Part shown: one piece after another, positions 6,955-15,844 of the stretch
How positions within the stretch are numbered: the first letter of the stretch is position 1
Layout of the letters: every line of letters begins with the position of its first letter
Assembly (NCBI GenBank): GCA_002403075.1
Contig: DHHB01000043.1
Coordinates: 21,415 to 52,631 of the forward strand
Direction of reading: 5' to 3'
Length of the DNA stretch: 31,217 nucleotides
Origin: a bacterium UBP1_UBA4783
Lineage (GTDB): Bacteria; Krumholzibacteriota; Krumholzibacteriia; Krumholzibacteriales; Krumholzibacteriaceae
Program-made: the position numbers and the translations under genes
The notes under the pieces: model-generated
Databases searched by the model: none
What the model saw: only the letters and a program-made list of their open reading frames with translations
What the model was told of the DNA's origin: nothing

Positions 6955-8520
6955 CTAGATGAGCCCCCGCCGCTCCGCCTCCCTGCGCACCGGCCCCCAC
7001 CATCCGACGGGCCGCGACATCACGTAGAACTTCACGAGCCGGTCCATGTCCTCGGGTTTCGTGGCGAACGTCACGGGGATGAAGACGGCCGCGCCGAGGA
7101 TCATGAGGAGCCAGAATTGCTGGTAGTCGCGCAGGTGCGGCAGCACGCCGAAGGCGGGCAGCACCCACACGACGAGCCACGAGAATACGAGGTTGAAAAC
7201 CCACGCGGAGAGGTAGCCCCAACCGTTGAACCGCCACCAAACGACCTGCAGGATGCCCGGGAGCCAGACTCCCGCCGCCATGATCCAGAGGGCGAAGATG
7301 AGCCACTCGGTGATGTTCTCCATGATCGACCCGAACACGAACGATCCCGCGAGCAGCACGAGCGTCCCGACGCGTCCGACGAGAACGAGGCGCCGTTCGC
7401 CGGCCTTCGGATTCACGTAATGGTGATAGAGGTCGCGCGTGATGTAGACGGCGCCGAGGTTGAGGTGCGTCGAGATCGTCGAGAGGTGGATCGCGACGAT
7501 CGCGGCGAAGAAGAATCCGATCATGCCCGCCGGCAGCGTTTCGAAGCCGAGGCGGAACCACGCCATCTCGTAGTCCTTCACCTCGGAGAGGTTCGGATAG
7601 AGCGTGAAGAACGCGAGGATCGCCGCTGCCCAGATCGCGTTGCGCGTGACGACGAGGGCCTGCCCGGCCCAGATGCTCCAGGAAGCGTCCTTGACCGAAC
7701 GGGCCGACTGGATGCGCTGGGCCTCGGGGAACCAGTCGATCGCCGTCGCCATGCCGAAGCCGCCGATGACGCCGATGACGATCATCGTGACGAACCACGC
7801 GACGGGGAAATCCCCCGTCGTGAAGCCGGTGAAGGCGAAGGGGTTGAGCTTGCTCGTCTCGCCGAGCGCCGCGAGCTTGTCGACGATCGTCTGCGGTCCC
7901 CCGGCCGCGTGGATGCCCCAGATCGAAACGAAGACGATCGCGACGAAGGCGATGATCCCCTGCTGGAAATCCGCCATCACGACGCCCCAGAAGCCCGCGG
8001 CGAGCACGTACACGGCGCACAGAGACGAGAAGAGGACGAGCCCGATCCACGTCGGCCAGCCGAAGAGAAAGAAACAGACCTTTCCCATCGCGATGCCGAC
8101 CCAGCCGAGGATGAACATGTTGAGGAAAACCTGCCAACCGGCGACCCACCCGCGCAGCAGCTCGCCCGACATCCCCCCGTAGCGGAGCGACTGCCATTCC
8201 GCCTGCGTGTAGGCGAGCGAGCGCCGGAATATCTTCGTCGACACGAAGGCGCTCACCGCGCACCACGCCGCGAAGAAGCCGTACCAGAGGCCGGCGAGGC
8301 CGTGGCGGTACACGACCCCGGACACCCACATCGGCGTATCGGTCGCCGTATGCGTCGCGTAGACGGACGAGGCGGGGAGCCACCACGGGAGCCCGCGTCC
8401 GGCGAGGAAGAAATCGGATTCCGACCGCTTGCCGAGACGGTAGAAGAGGGCGCCGCTTCCGATCATGAGCACGATGAAAGCGACGAGCCAGAACCAGTCG
8501 AGAAACGTGAAGACGACCAT
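6955..8520 (-). CDS. Sodium:solute symporter (SSS family)
   Basis: This 521-residue inner-membrane protein has about thirteen hydrophobic spans, the usual length and pattern for the SSS family. These transporters couple sodium entry to uptake of sugars or other solutes. Diagnostic segments are SDFFLAGRGLPWWLPASSVY after the first span, the FSSLCAVYVLAAGFWGVVMA span with DFQQG behind it, and the STISTHLNLGAVYITRDLY loop in the eighth-span region, which contributes to the sodium site in the family. It starts at the ATG at 8520; the ribosome-binding site is weak (GGGGAC). It lies 76 bases behind the GH92 mannosidase gene on the same strand, so mannose or a manno-oligosaccharide is the most likely substrate, by context only. 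Three small membrane-protein genes follow. Confidence 0.9.
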   Translation of the reverse strand: MVVFTFLDWFWLVAFIVLMIGSGALFYRLGKRSESDFFLAGRGLPWWLPASSVYATHTATDTPMWVSGVVYRHGLAGLWYGFFAAWCAVSAFVSTKIFRRSLAYTQAEWQSLRYGGMSGELLRGWVAGWQVFLNMFILGWVGIAMGKVCFFLFGWPTWIGLVLFSSLCAVYVLAAGFWGVVMADFQQGIIAFVAIVFVSIWGIHAAGGPQTIVDKLAALGETSKLNPFAFTGFTTGDFPVAWFVTMIVIGVIGGFGMATAIDWFPEAQRIQSARSVKDASWSIWAGQALVVTRNAIWAAAILAFFTLYPNLSEVKDYEMAWFRLGFETLPAGMIGFFFAAIVAIHLSTISTHLNLGAVYITRDLYHHYVNPKAGERRLVLVGRVGTLVLLAGSFVFGSIMENITEWLIFALWIMAAGVWLPGILQVVWWRFNGWGYLSAWVFNLVFSWLVVWVLPAFGVLPHLRDYQQFWLLMILGAAVFIPVTFATKPEDMDRLVKFYVMSRPVGWWGPVRREAERRGLI

Positions 8521-8596
8521 CGCACCGTCCCCGTCGATCGCCGCCGCGGACGCGCGGCCCGGCGATCGCCCGAGCCCCGCGCGGCGGCGGGGCGCA

Positions 8597-11545
8597 TTAT
8601 TCGACCTCGATCTCGTCGACGAAGATCCACGCCTTTTCGCCCGCGTACGGATGCCACGGGGGGCATATGCCGGCGTTCCTCGCGTGCACGCGGACGAAGC
8701 GTGCGCTCCGGGCGACGCGATTCGTCGAGAACTCCTCGATCCGCGCGGCCTCGTCGGCCGCGGGCGTCCCCCGGTTCCACTCGGCGACGGTGATGAAATC
8801 GACGCCGTCGCTCGAGAGGGAGTATTCTATCCGCTCCGGCAGGAATATCCAGCTATTTTGATCCTGGAGAAACGCGGCGGCGACGCGCCGCACGCGCCGG
8901 ACCGATCCGAGATCGACGACGGCGACGAGATCGACGCCGTGGTAGCCCTGCCAGCCCCCCGCCCGGAAATCGGTCCCGCCCCGGATCTCGTCGATGAGCC
9001 CGAGCGCGCCCCCCGCGGTGTACTGCGGGCTGTAGGCCGTCTCCAGCCGGACGCGGCGCCCTCCCGGCACCTTCCTGAAATCGGCGGCGAGAACGCGGCT
9101 CGGCGGGAAGCCCTCCGCGCGGACGACCGCCCGGAGCGGCGTCGACGCGCGAAGGACGAACGGCCCCTCGTACACGGCCGCGCCGCCGTCCGGCGGCGTC
9201 TCCGAGAGCGTAAAGCGGATCTCGGCGCCGGGGACGACGGACGCGAGACCGACGACGGTCGAATCGGAAAAGATCCGCGACCCCGAAGAAACGTAGGGAA
9301 CGGGCATGATGAGGTGCTCGTCGATCGAGCTGTGCGGCCGGTCGGCGGCGGAGGTTCCCCACGCCGTGTTCGGCCGCGGTCCCATCGTGAAGACGAGCTC
9401 GCCCCCCGCCATGATGTCGCCGTGATCGACGTACCCCTTCGTGTAGGGCCCGCCTCGGAGCGTCGCCGACTGTATGTGGCGGTTCGCCCTCGAAACCCGG
9501 TTCGCCCTCACGACGAAGCGCTTCCCTCCGCCGACGTCGATCGACGCCTCGCGGAAAACCGGAGAGCCGATGACATACGCCTCCTGCCCCGGCGTCACGG
9601 GATAGAATCCGAGAGCGCTCAGCACGTACCACGCCGACATCTGGCCGCAGTCCTCGTTGCCGCACAGGCCCGCGGGGCCCTCGCCGTAGAGCGTCTCCAT
9701 GATCTCGCGCACCCGCTCCTCCGTCTTCCACCGCCTCCCGGCGTAGGCGTAGAGGTAGGCCACGTGGTGACTCGGCTCGTTCCCGTGGGCGTACTGCCCG
9801 ATGAGCCCGGTGATGTCCGGCTGCTCGCGCCCCGTCGCCCGCGGGCTCGCCGCGAAGAGGGAGTCGAGTTTCGCCTCGAACGCCCCGGGGCCTCCCATGA
9901 GCGCCATGAGCCCCTCGACGTCCTGCGGCACGTAGAAGCTGTACTGCCACGAGTTCGCCTCGGTGAAGTGGGCGTTCACCTCGCTCGGATCGAAGGGCTC
10001 GGCGAAGGCTCCGTTCACGCGCGGCCGCATGAATCCGGTCGATGGATCGAACAGGTTCTTGTACTGCTGCGCGCGCTCGCTGTAGCGCGCGTAGTCCGCT
10101 TCCTCGCCGAGCGCCTTCGCCATGCGGGCGATGCACCAGTCGTCGTAGGCGTACTCGAGCGTCTTCGAGACCGACTCCCCCTCGCGATCCCCCGGTATGT
10201 ATCCGAGCGCGCGATAGGAAGCGAGCCCGAGACGGTCGAGCTCGGCGCTGTGCTTCATCGCCTCGAAGGCGCGCTGGGCGTCGAAGCCGCGGATCCCCTT
10301 GATATAGGCGTCGGCGATGACGGGAACCGCGTGGTAGCCGATCATGCACATCGTCTCGTTCCCCGCGAGCTCCCAGACCGGCAGGGCGCCTCCCTGATCG
10401 CGCTGGACGAGAAACGTCCGGATGAAATCCGCCGTGCGTTCGGGCTCGAGGATCGTAAAGAGGGGATGCGCCGCGCGGTAGGTGTCCCAGAGGGAGAAGA
10501 CGGTGTAGTTCGCGAAGTCCTTCGCCTCGTGTATCGCGAGGTCGCGGCCCCGGTACCGGCCGTCCGCGTCCATGAAGAGATTCGGCGCGAGGAGCGCGTG
10601 GTAAAGCGCCGTATAGAAGACGGTGCGCTGCGCCGCCGTGCCCCCCTTGACCCGGATCCGGCCGAGCGCCGCGTTCCACGAGGCGGCGGCCGAGGCCCGA
10701 ACGGCGTCGAAATCCCACAGCGGCGCCTCGGAGTCGAGGTTCTTCCGCGCGCCGTCGATATCGACCGCCGAGATCCCGACCTTGACGAGCACCGCCTCCC
10801 CCGCGCCGGTCGCGAAGCGGACGAAGCATTTGAGGTTTTTCCCGAACGCCTCGTTGAGATCCGGCCGGACCGTGTCGTCTACCGCGATGCCGTATGAGGC
10901 GAACGGCTTCGAGAACCTCGCGACGAAATACACGTGCTGATCCGACGCCCACGCGCGGGACCGCCGGTATCCCTCGATCTCGGCGCTCCCCGCGATCTTG
11001 AGGTGCGACTCGATCGTCTCGTCGCGGTGTGCGAGATCCACGATCACGTTCGCGCTGTCGCTCGCCGGGAACCGGTAGCGGTGGAACGCGGTCCGGGCCG
11101 TGGCGGCGAGCTCGACGCCGACGCCGTTCTCGAGCCGCACGGCGTAGTAGCCCGGCGACGCCTCTTCCCGGGCGCGGTCGAACCGCGAGCGGTATCCCTC
11201 CTCGCCCGGCGCGGCGCCGTTCGAGAGCCGCACGGCGCCGACCGTCGGCATGAGGAGCACGTCGCCGTAATCGGAGCAGCCGGTGCCGCTGAGGTGCGTG
11301 TGGCTGAAGCCGTAGATGAAGCTGTCCGAGTAATGATATCCCGAGCAGCCGTCCCATCCGGAGAGCCTCGTGTCGGGGCTCGCCTGCACCATGCCGAAGG
11401 GGACCTGAGCGCCGGGAAAGGTGTGGCCGTGGCCTCCCGTCCCGATGAAGGGATCGACGTAGCCCGTCACGTCCGATCTCTTCCCGACGGAGCAGGCGCA
11501 GAGCGCCGCGGCGACAAGAAGCGGGATCGATCGTTCGAAGCGCAT
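8597..11545 (-). CDS. Exported GH92 alpha-mannosidase with chitobiase-C-like and F5/8-type C domains
   Basis: This 982-residue calcium-dependent exo-alpha-mannosidase of family GH92 removes terminal mannose by inversion. The N-terminus ends in LCAC (Cys18), a plausible lipobox, so it is probably a surface or periplasmic lipoprotein. Family motifs include GTGGHGHTFPGAQVPFGM, GFSHTHLSGTG, HFTEANSWQY (Glu529, expected acid), GNEPSHHVAYLY and GNEDCGQMSAWYVLSALGFY (Asp632 in the base region). Beyond residue ~740 come a short domain of the chitobiase C-terminal type (about 750-830) and a discoidin/F5/8-like domain (about 840-982), which may bind glycan. The ATG at 11545 has ribosome-binding site CGGAGGA and sits four bases after the GH2 stop, so the two are coupled. 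Linkage specificity cannot be set from sequence. Confidence 0.94.
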   Translation of the reverse strand: MRFERSIPLLVAAALCACSVGKRSDVTGYVDPFIGTGGHGHTFPGAQVPFGMVQASPDTRLSGWDGCSGYHYSDSFIYGFSHTHLSGTGCSDYGDVLLMPTVGAVRLSNGAAPGEEGYRSRFDRAREEASPGYYAVRLENGVGVELAATARTAFHRYRFPASDSANVIVDLAHRDETIESHLKIAGSAEIEGYRRSRAWASDQHVYFVARFSKPFASYGIAVDDTVRPDLNEAFGKNLKCFVRFATGAGEAVLVKVGISAVDIDGARKNLDSEAPLWDFDAVRASAAASWNAALGRIRVKGGTAAQRTVFYTALYHALLAPNLFMDADGRYRGRDLAIHEAKDFANYTVFSLWDTYRAAHPLFTILEPERTADFIRTFLVQRDQGGALPVWELAGNETMCMIGYHAVPVIADAYIKGIRGFDAQRAFEAMKHSAELDRLGLASYRALGYIPGDREGESVSKTLEYAYDDWCIARMAKALGEEADYARYSERAQQYKNLFDPSTGFMRPRVNGAFAEPFDPSEVNAHFTEANSWQYSFYVPQDVEGLMALMGGPGAFEAKLDSLFAASPRATGREQPDITGLIGQYAHGNEPSHHVAYLYAYAGRRWKTEERVREIMETLYGEGPAGLCGNEDCGQMSAWYVLSALGFYPVTPGQEAYVIGSPVFREASIDVGGGKRFVVRANRVSRANRHIQSATLRGGPYTKGYVDHGDIMAGGELVFTMGPRPNTAWGTSAADRPHSSIDEHLIMPVPYVSSGSRIFSDSTVVGLASVVPGAEIRFTLSETPPDGGAAVYEGPFVLRASTPLRAVVRAEGFPPSRVLAADFRKVPGGRRVRLETAYSPQYTAGGALGLIDEIRGGTDFRAGGWQGYHGVDLVAVVDLGSVRRVRRVAAAFLQDQNSWIFLPERIEYSLSSDGVDFITVAEWNRGTPAADEAARIEEFSTNRVARSARFVRVHARNAGICPPWHPYAGEKAWIFVDEIEVE

Positions 11546-11549
11546 GCGA

Positions 11550-14189
11550 TCATTCCTCCGTGCGATAGGTATCGACGAGGGAGGTCAACCGGATATACGG
11601 AAAGAGGTCCGCGATCCGCTCGTCGGTCATGAACGCGACCGACACGATCTCCCCCGGGACGACGTCGAAATAGTTGTCCGAAAAATATCCCCGAATCTCC
11701 CCGGCGTCGAGCCACAGGTTCTTGACGAGAACGTCCGCTTCGATATCGACGACGTGGACGCGGCCCCGCCGCCAACTGCAGTAGCGGAGGGTCCCCGCTT
11801 CGCCGCCGGCCCGGCCGGCGGCGGCGACCCGCGGCCGGTTCGTCTCGGCGGGACGCCGCGACATAATGACGGGCAAACGGCACGAAACGTACTCGACCGG
11901 CGGGAGATTGAGATCCCCGGGGAGCGCGAAGTAGAGGCTGTTGCGCGCGACGCGCCCCTCTCCGCTCACGAGCTCCGCGTCGAGGAATACCTCCCGCTCG
12001 TCTCTGCCGCCGAGAGCGCGATCGAGCGGCGCTTCGAAATACGCCGCGCTCGAGCGCGGCGGCACCACGGCGTCGACGCGCCGGGCCCAGACGAGATCCC
12101 CCGCGAAGTCCATGATCTCGATATCGAGCTCGGCGTCGATTCTCTCGTGGAGGTCCGAGACGATCCAGACCCGTATCGTCCCGTCCTCGACGACCGGCGA
12201 CACGAGAACGGGGGCGTAGGCCCCGCGCGAGGCGTAATAGAGCGCCTTCGGAACGCCGTCATAGTCCACGGCCGACCAGGAGACGGCCGGCCAGCAGTCG
12301 TTCAGCTGCCAGAAGAGGCTTCCCATGCAGTACGGCATCGCCCGCCGCCCGGCCTCGATGCCCGTCCTCACGCCCTCCGCCTGAAGAAGCTGACTCACGT
12401 ACGTGAAACCCCTGAAGTCCGCGGGGGCGCGGTAGCGTTCGTCCATGTACGCTCGGATGATCTCGTTTCCCCTCGGATGCTTCTGATGCGCGAGCACCGC
12501 CTCCGAATCCATATGCAGGTCGCGCGGACCGATGAACCGCTCCACCGACGGAAACGCGGGGAACGATTGAAAGCCGAACTCGCTCATGAAGCGCGGCACC
12601 TTGTCCCGGTACGTCTCGAACGGCTCACCGTCGTGCCAGACCCCCCAGTAGTGGCAGTCCCCCTCGGCGAGGCTTCGCGGATCGGCCCGGCCGAACCGAG
12701 GGGAGGACGGCACGTACGGCCGTCCCGGATCGTGCTCCGCGACGACCGCGGGAAGAAGCTCGTGAAAGAGCTTCTCGTAGTCGCGCCGGATGCGCGCCGA
12801 ATCGGCGGGGCCTATGCCGTGCTGCCTCTGCCACCCCCAGTTGCGCCACCCCTCGTCGCTCTCGTTGTTGCCGCACCAGAGGGCGACGCACGGATGGCCG
12901 CGGAGCCGCTTCACGTTGTCGGCCGCCTCGCGCTCGACGCTCCGGAGAAACGGCCGGTCCCCCGGATACATGGCGCATGCGAACATGAAATCCTGCCACA
13001 CGAGGATGCCGTATTCGTCGCAGAGATCGTAGAACGCGTCGTCCTCGTACACACCCCCGCCCCAGACGCGGAGCATGTTCATGCGGGCCTCGGCCGCGCT
13101 CGCGACGAGATACTCGTACCGCTCGCGGGAGGCCCTGCCGTGGAAGCTGTCGAGCGGCACCCAGTTCGCCCCTTTCATGTAGAGAGGAACGCCGTTGAGC
13201 TTGAAATAGAAGCTCCGCCCCGCCGCATCCGGCTCCTCGACGAGCTCGACGGTGCGAAGACCCACGCGGGCGTCCGCGCGGTCGATCCCGATCCCTTTTC
13301 CGCGAACCTCTCCGCGAACGCGGTAGAGGCGCTGCCGCCCCAGCCCGTTCGTCCACCAGAGCTCGGGGGAGGCGATCGAGAACTCGATCCTCCGTGTGTT
13401 GAGTCCGGGCTCGAGGCGGGTCTCGACGGCCGCCGCGGGGGAACCGTCGACGGCGACGAAAAGGGAGACGCTCGTCGTATCGTCCGCCTCGATCTCGAAC
13501 TCGGCGGCGAGCGCGGCGCGCTCGTCCGTCAGGGATTCCTGCGCCACGGCGAACCCGGCGATGCGCGCACCCTCCCACGCCAGCAGGTACACGGGACGCC
13601 AGATCCCGCACGTCGGAAACCGCGGGCTCCAGTCCCAGCCGTAGTGGTAGGCGGCTTTCCGCGTGAGAACCCGGGGGCCGCCCGGAAGCTCGCAGGGCAG
13701 TTCCTCCCATCGCTTCGCGACGGCCCGCACGGGAGACCGGAACCTGACGACGAGCTCGTTCCGTCCTTCCCGCAGGACCCCCGCGCAGGGAACGGACCAT
13801 CCGCGGAACATGTTGTCGGCCTCGAGGAGAAGCGAGTCGTTGAGGTACACCGCGGCGTACGTGTCGAGCCCTTCGAACACGAGATCGACGCGCCCGCCCG
13901 AGAGCCGGCCGGAGCCGATTCGGAAGATTTTTCGATATTCCCAGTCTTCGTTCTCAAGAGGGCGAAGCTCCTCCTCGGTCGCGCCGAAGAAGGGATCGCG
14001 CACGAGCCCGTTCGCGTAAAGATCCGCGTGAACGCATCCCGGCACGGCGGCCGCGCGCCACTCGGCCGTTCCGGCGCGGCGGAACTCCCATCCGCCCCCG
14101 AGGTCGATCCGCGTGCCGCCGTCAGTCACGTAGCATGATATCGAAAGGATACCGCATGCGAGCGGGAACACGAGCGCCCAGCGTTTCAT
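11550..14189 (-). CDS. Exported GH2 beta-mannosidase
   Basis: This 879-residue retaining beta-mannosidase of family GH2 cleaves terminal beta-mannose, such as the core mannose of N-glycans or manno-oligosaccharides. It has a jelly-roll sugar-binding domain (about 25-200), an Ig-like domain (200-320), a TIM barrel (320-660) and C-terminal beta domains. The acid/base is Glu443 in LWCGNNESDEGW and the nucleophile is Glu537 in RFMSEFGFQS. The chosen start is the ATG at 14189 (MKRWALVFPLACGILSISC) with ribosome-binding site GGGAGG; an in-frame ATG at 14246 would put 19 residues in front of the signal. The signal ends at a Cys with a non-classical lipobox (SIS-C). It is the first gene of the mannosidase-symporter operon. 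Confidence 0.93.
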   Translation of the reverse strand: MKRWALVFPLACGILSISCYVTDGGTRIDLGGGWEFRRAGTAEWRAAAVPGCVHADLYANGLVRDPFFGATEEELRPLENEDWEYRKIFRIGSGRLSGGRVDLVFEGLDTYAAVYLNDSLLLEADNMFRGWSVPCAGVLREGRNELVVRFRSPVRAVAKRWEELPCELPGGPRVLTRKAAYHYGWDWSPRFPTCGIWRPVYLLAWEGARIAGFAVAQESLTDERAALAAEFEIEADDTTSVSLFVAVDGSPAAAVETRLEPGLNTRRIEFSIASPELWWTNGLGRQRLYRVRGEVRGKGIGIDRADARVGLRTVELVEEPDAAGRSFYFKLNGVPLYMKGANWVPLDSFHGRASRERYEYLVASAAEARMNMLRVWGGGVYEDDAFYDLCDEYGILVWQDFMFACAMYPGDRPFLRSVEREAADNVKRLRGHPCVALWCGNNESDEGWRNWGWQRQHGIGPADSARIRRDYEKLFHELLPAVVAEHDPGRPYVPSSPRFGRADPRSLAEGDCHYWGVWHDGEPFETYRDKVPRFMSEFGFQSFPAFPSVERFIGPRDLHMDSEAVLAHQKHPRGNEIIRAYMDERYRAPADFRGFTYVSQLLQAEGVRTGIEAGRRAMPYCMGSLFWQLNDCWPAVSWSAVDYDGVPKALYYASRGAYAPVLVSPVVEDGTIRVWIVSDLHERIDAELDIEIMDFAGDLVWARRVDAVVPPRSSAAYFEAPLDRALGGRDEREVFLDAELVSGEGRVARNSLYFALPGDLNLPPVEYVSCRLPVIMSRRPAETNRPRVAAAGRAGGEAGTLRYCSWRRGRVHVVDIEADVLVKNLWLDAGEIRGYFSDNYFDVVPGEIVSVAFMTDERIADLFPYIRLTSLVDTYRTEE

Positions 14190-14236
14190 CGCCGCCTCCC
14201 GGGAACGCCTGCCGTTCGAGAGAATACGCCGAGGCG

Positions 14237-14245
14237 AGTATAGCA
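14237..14245 (-). promoter_or_regulatory. Extended -10 promoter of the mannosidase operon
   Basis: On the minus strand TGCTATACT forms a TG-n-TATACT extended -10 element about 48 bases before the GH2 ATG. No good -35 box is visible, which is usual for extended -10 promoters. It is divergent from the Fe-S gene promoter. Confidence 0.5.
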
Positions 14246-14348
14246 CCGGCGCGCAGCGAACGCCACACGGAGGGGCGGTTCGCCCGCAACGGGCGAGGCC
14301 GCCGGCCGCGCCGGGGCGCCGGAAAAACAGGGCGATGGGAAAATACCC

Positions 14349-14377
14349 TTGACGGGCCGGCGCGTACGCCTTATATT
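14349..14377 (+). promoter_or_regulatory. Sigma70-type promoter of the Fe-S protein gene
   Basis: TTGACG (14349-14354), a 17-base spacer and TATATT (14372-14377) are near-consensus. The transcript would begin near 14384, leaving a leader of about 87 bases. This also rules out the long in-frame extension upstream of 14471. Confidence 0.7.
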
Positions 14378-14470
14378 GGAATAAAGGTACTGATATGCTT
14401 GATATTCCCCGCGCCGCTCGGCGGGCTGGGCGCGAACGGAGACGAAATCTCTCCGAACGGAGGTGGCGGG

Positions 14471-15328
14471 TTGGAACGCCGGATCATCCGGATCGACGAG
14501 GAGCGGTGCACCGGGTGCGCCCTCTGCATACCGAACTGTCCCGAGGGCGCGATCCAGATAATCGAAGGCAAGGCGCGCCTCGTCGGCGACCTGCTCTGCG
14601 ACGGTCTCGGCGCCTGCATCGGGCACTGTCCCGAGGGCGCGATAATGATCGAAACGCGGGAGGCGGAACCGTATGACGAAAAAAAGGTCGTGGCGGGGAT
14701 CGTTCGGCATGGTCCCGCCGTCGTTCGTGCGCACCTGGAACACCTCAGGAGCCACGGCCAGCGCGAATACCTCGGCGAGGCCCTGGCGTACCTCGCCGAG
14801 AGCGGCGTCCCGATACCGGCGGGATTCACGGATTCGCAGCGTCCGGCAGGTCACCCCCTCCGCGCTGCACAGTCAGGCGGCTGCCCGGGTTCACGCATCA
14901 TGAACTTCAACGGCGCAGCCGCCTGCACTGATTCTCCCGGGCCGGAGGCTCGCCCCTCCAGACTCGGCCAGTGGCCCGTGCAGCTCGAGCTCGTGCCTCC
15001 CGAGGCGCCGTTCCTCGACGGAGCGGACGTCCTCGTCGCCGCCGACTGCGTGCCGTTCGCGTACGCCGGATTCCACGAGCGTCTTCTGCGGGGAAAGGTG
15101 TGCCTCGTGGGCTGCCCGAAGCTCGACGACGCGGAGCGTTACCTCGAAAAGCTCGCCGCGATGTTCGCGCGCAACGACGTCCGCTCGGTCACGACGGCCT
15201 ACATGGAGGTTCCCTGCTGCTTCGGGATGGTGAAGCTCGTCGAGGAGGCGATCGCGCGCTCGGGCAAGCGAATTCCGCTCGAGACGCGGAAGCTCGGCGT
15301 GAAGGGCGAGCCTATGGGCTGGTCATGA
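14471..15328 (+). CDS. Two-cluster 4Fe-4S protein with conserved C-terminal Cys domain
   Basis: This 285-residue cytoplasmic protein belongs to a ferredoxin-like family widespread in anaerobes. The N-terminal part has a full Cx2Cx2Cx3C motif (Cys13, 16, 19, 23 in CTGCALCIPNCPEGAI) and a second, shorter set CDGLGACIGHCPEGAI (Cys43, 49, 53). A linker holds SGGCPGSRIMN. The C-terminal domain (about 160-285) contains ADCVPFAYAGF, VGCPKLDD and VPCCFGMVKLVEEA, which are hallmarks of this family. The start is a TTG at 14471 with GGAGGT six bases upstream, downstream of a strong promoter. The role is probably electron transfer or a redox-linked enzyme of unknown substrate. It stands alone, divergent from the mannosidase operon. 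Confidence 0.85.
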   Translation: MERRIIRIDEERCTGCALCIPNCPEGAIQIIEGKARLVGDLLCDGLGACIGHCPEGAIMIETREAEPYDEKKVVAGIVRHGPAVVRAHLEHLRSHGQREYLGEALAYLAESGVPIPAGFTDSQRPAGHPLRAAQSGGCPGSRIMNFNGAAACTDSPGPEARPSRLGQWPVQLELVPPEAPFLDGADVLVAADCVPFAYAGFHERLLRGKVCLVGCPKLDDAERYLEKLAAMFARNDVRSVTTAYMEVPCCFGMVKLVEEAIARSGKRIPLETRKLGVKGEPMGWS

Positions 15329-15383
15329 CGGCCGCGCACTGCGTAGCGCGTCGCCGAATCCGGCCGCCGTACGGCGCTCCCAA

Positions 15384-15407
15384 GCCGGCGGCGCCTGAAT
15401 CGCCGGC
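15384..15407. terminator. Weak hairpin between convergent genes
   Basis: GCCGGCG (15384-15390) pairs with CGCCGGC (15401-15407) across a 10-base loop, between the Fe-S gene (+) and the small exported protein gene (-). On the + strand CTTTA follows. It could end the Fe-S transcript. Confidence 0.3.
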
Positions 15408-15409
15408 CT

Positions 15410-15841
15410 TTACCGCTTGAGGTCCCACCACCCGTACCAGCCGAGGTACAGGGCGAGCTTGTTGTCGTTGCGATCGGATTCGAGGTAGCGGTCCCAGATG
15501 TACTCGACGCCGGCCGTGGCCGAGAGCCCCTTCGACGAGTAGAGATCGAGCGAGAGCCCGAGAGCCGGGCCGAGGGTGTTGTTCCAATCGTACCCTTCCA
15601 GATCCCAGCGGTAGCGGAGCGCGACGTACGTGTTGAGCGTCGCGTGGCGCCATTCGACCCAGTCCACCCCCTGCTTGACCCAGCCCTGCAGGATGAGGTT
15701 GTTCGGCAGCTCCTCCGGGAACTCCTGACGGAGGTCCCCCCATGTCGCCCCGCGGAATCCGACGATCGCCTGCGCGCCCGGAGCGAGCAGCGCGACGAGA
15801 GCCGCGGCGGCCGCCGCCGCGAGTATGGATTTCCTTTTCAT
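15410..15841 (-). CDS. Small exported beta-rich protein of the polysaccharide operon
   Basis: This 143-residue protein has a clear Sec signal (MKRKSILAAAAAAALVALLA, cleavage near AQA-IVG, residue 26). The mature part alternates hydrophobic, aromatic and polar residues (for example LNTYVALRYRWDLEGYDW and ATAGVEYIWDRYL) and ends GWYGWWDLKR. It is Trp/Tyr-rich and looks like a few amphipathic strands, as in small outer-membrane or periplasmic beta proteins. The ATG at 15841 has ribosome-binding site AAGGAG inside the end of the GT39-like gene, so the pair is coupled. As the third gene behind a PilZ synthase it may help export or anchor the polymer. I do not recognise its family; a distant relation to the C-terminal region of NfrA-type proteins is a guess. 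Confidence 0.7.
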   Translation of the reverse strand: MKRKSILAAAAAAALVALLAPGAQAIVGFRGATWGDLRQEFPEELPNNLILQGWVKQGVDWVEWRHATLNTYVALRYRWDLEGYDWNNTLGPALGLSLDLYSSKGLSATAGVEYIWDRYLESDRNDNKLALYLGWYGWWDLKR

Positions 15842-15844
15842 CCG

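Noticed and set aside
6583..8793. Long + strand open frame opposite the symporter and neighbouring genes
   Set aside because: Arg/Asp/Glu-rich low-complexity translation typical of antisense frames in GC-rich DNA; the minus strand carries a recognisable symporter and small-protein genes.
8465..14138. Very long + strand frames opposite both mannosidase genes
   Set aside because: No recognisable motif or signal; the minus strand encodes full GH92 and GH2 enzymes with catalytic motifs.
14135..14470. N-terminal extension of the Fe-S protein to an ATG at 14135
   Set aside because: It would run through the strong promoter at 14349-14377 and the divergent GH2 start, and is not conserved in composition; TTG at 14471 has a good ribosome-binding site.
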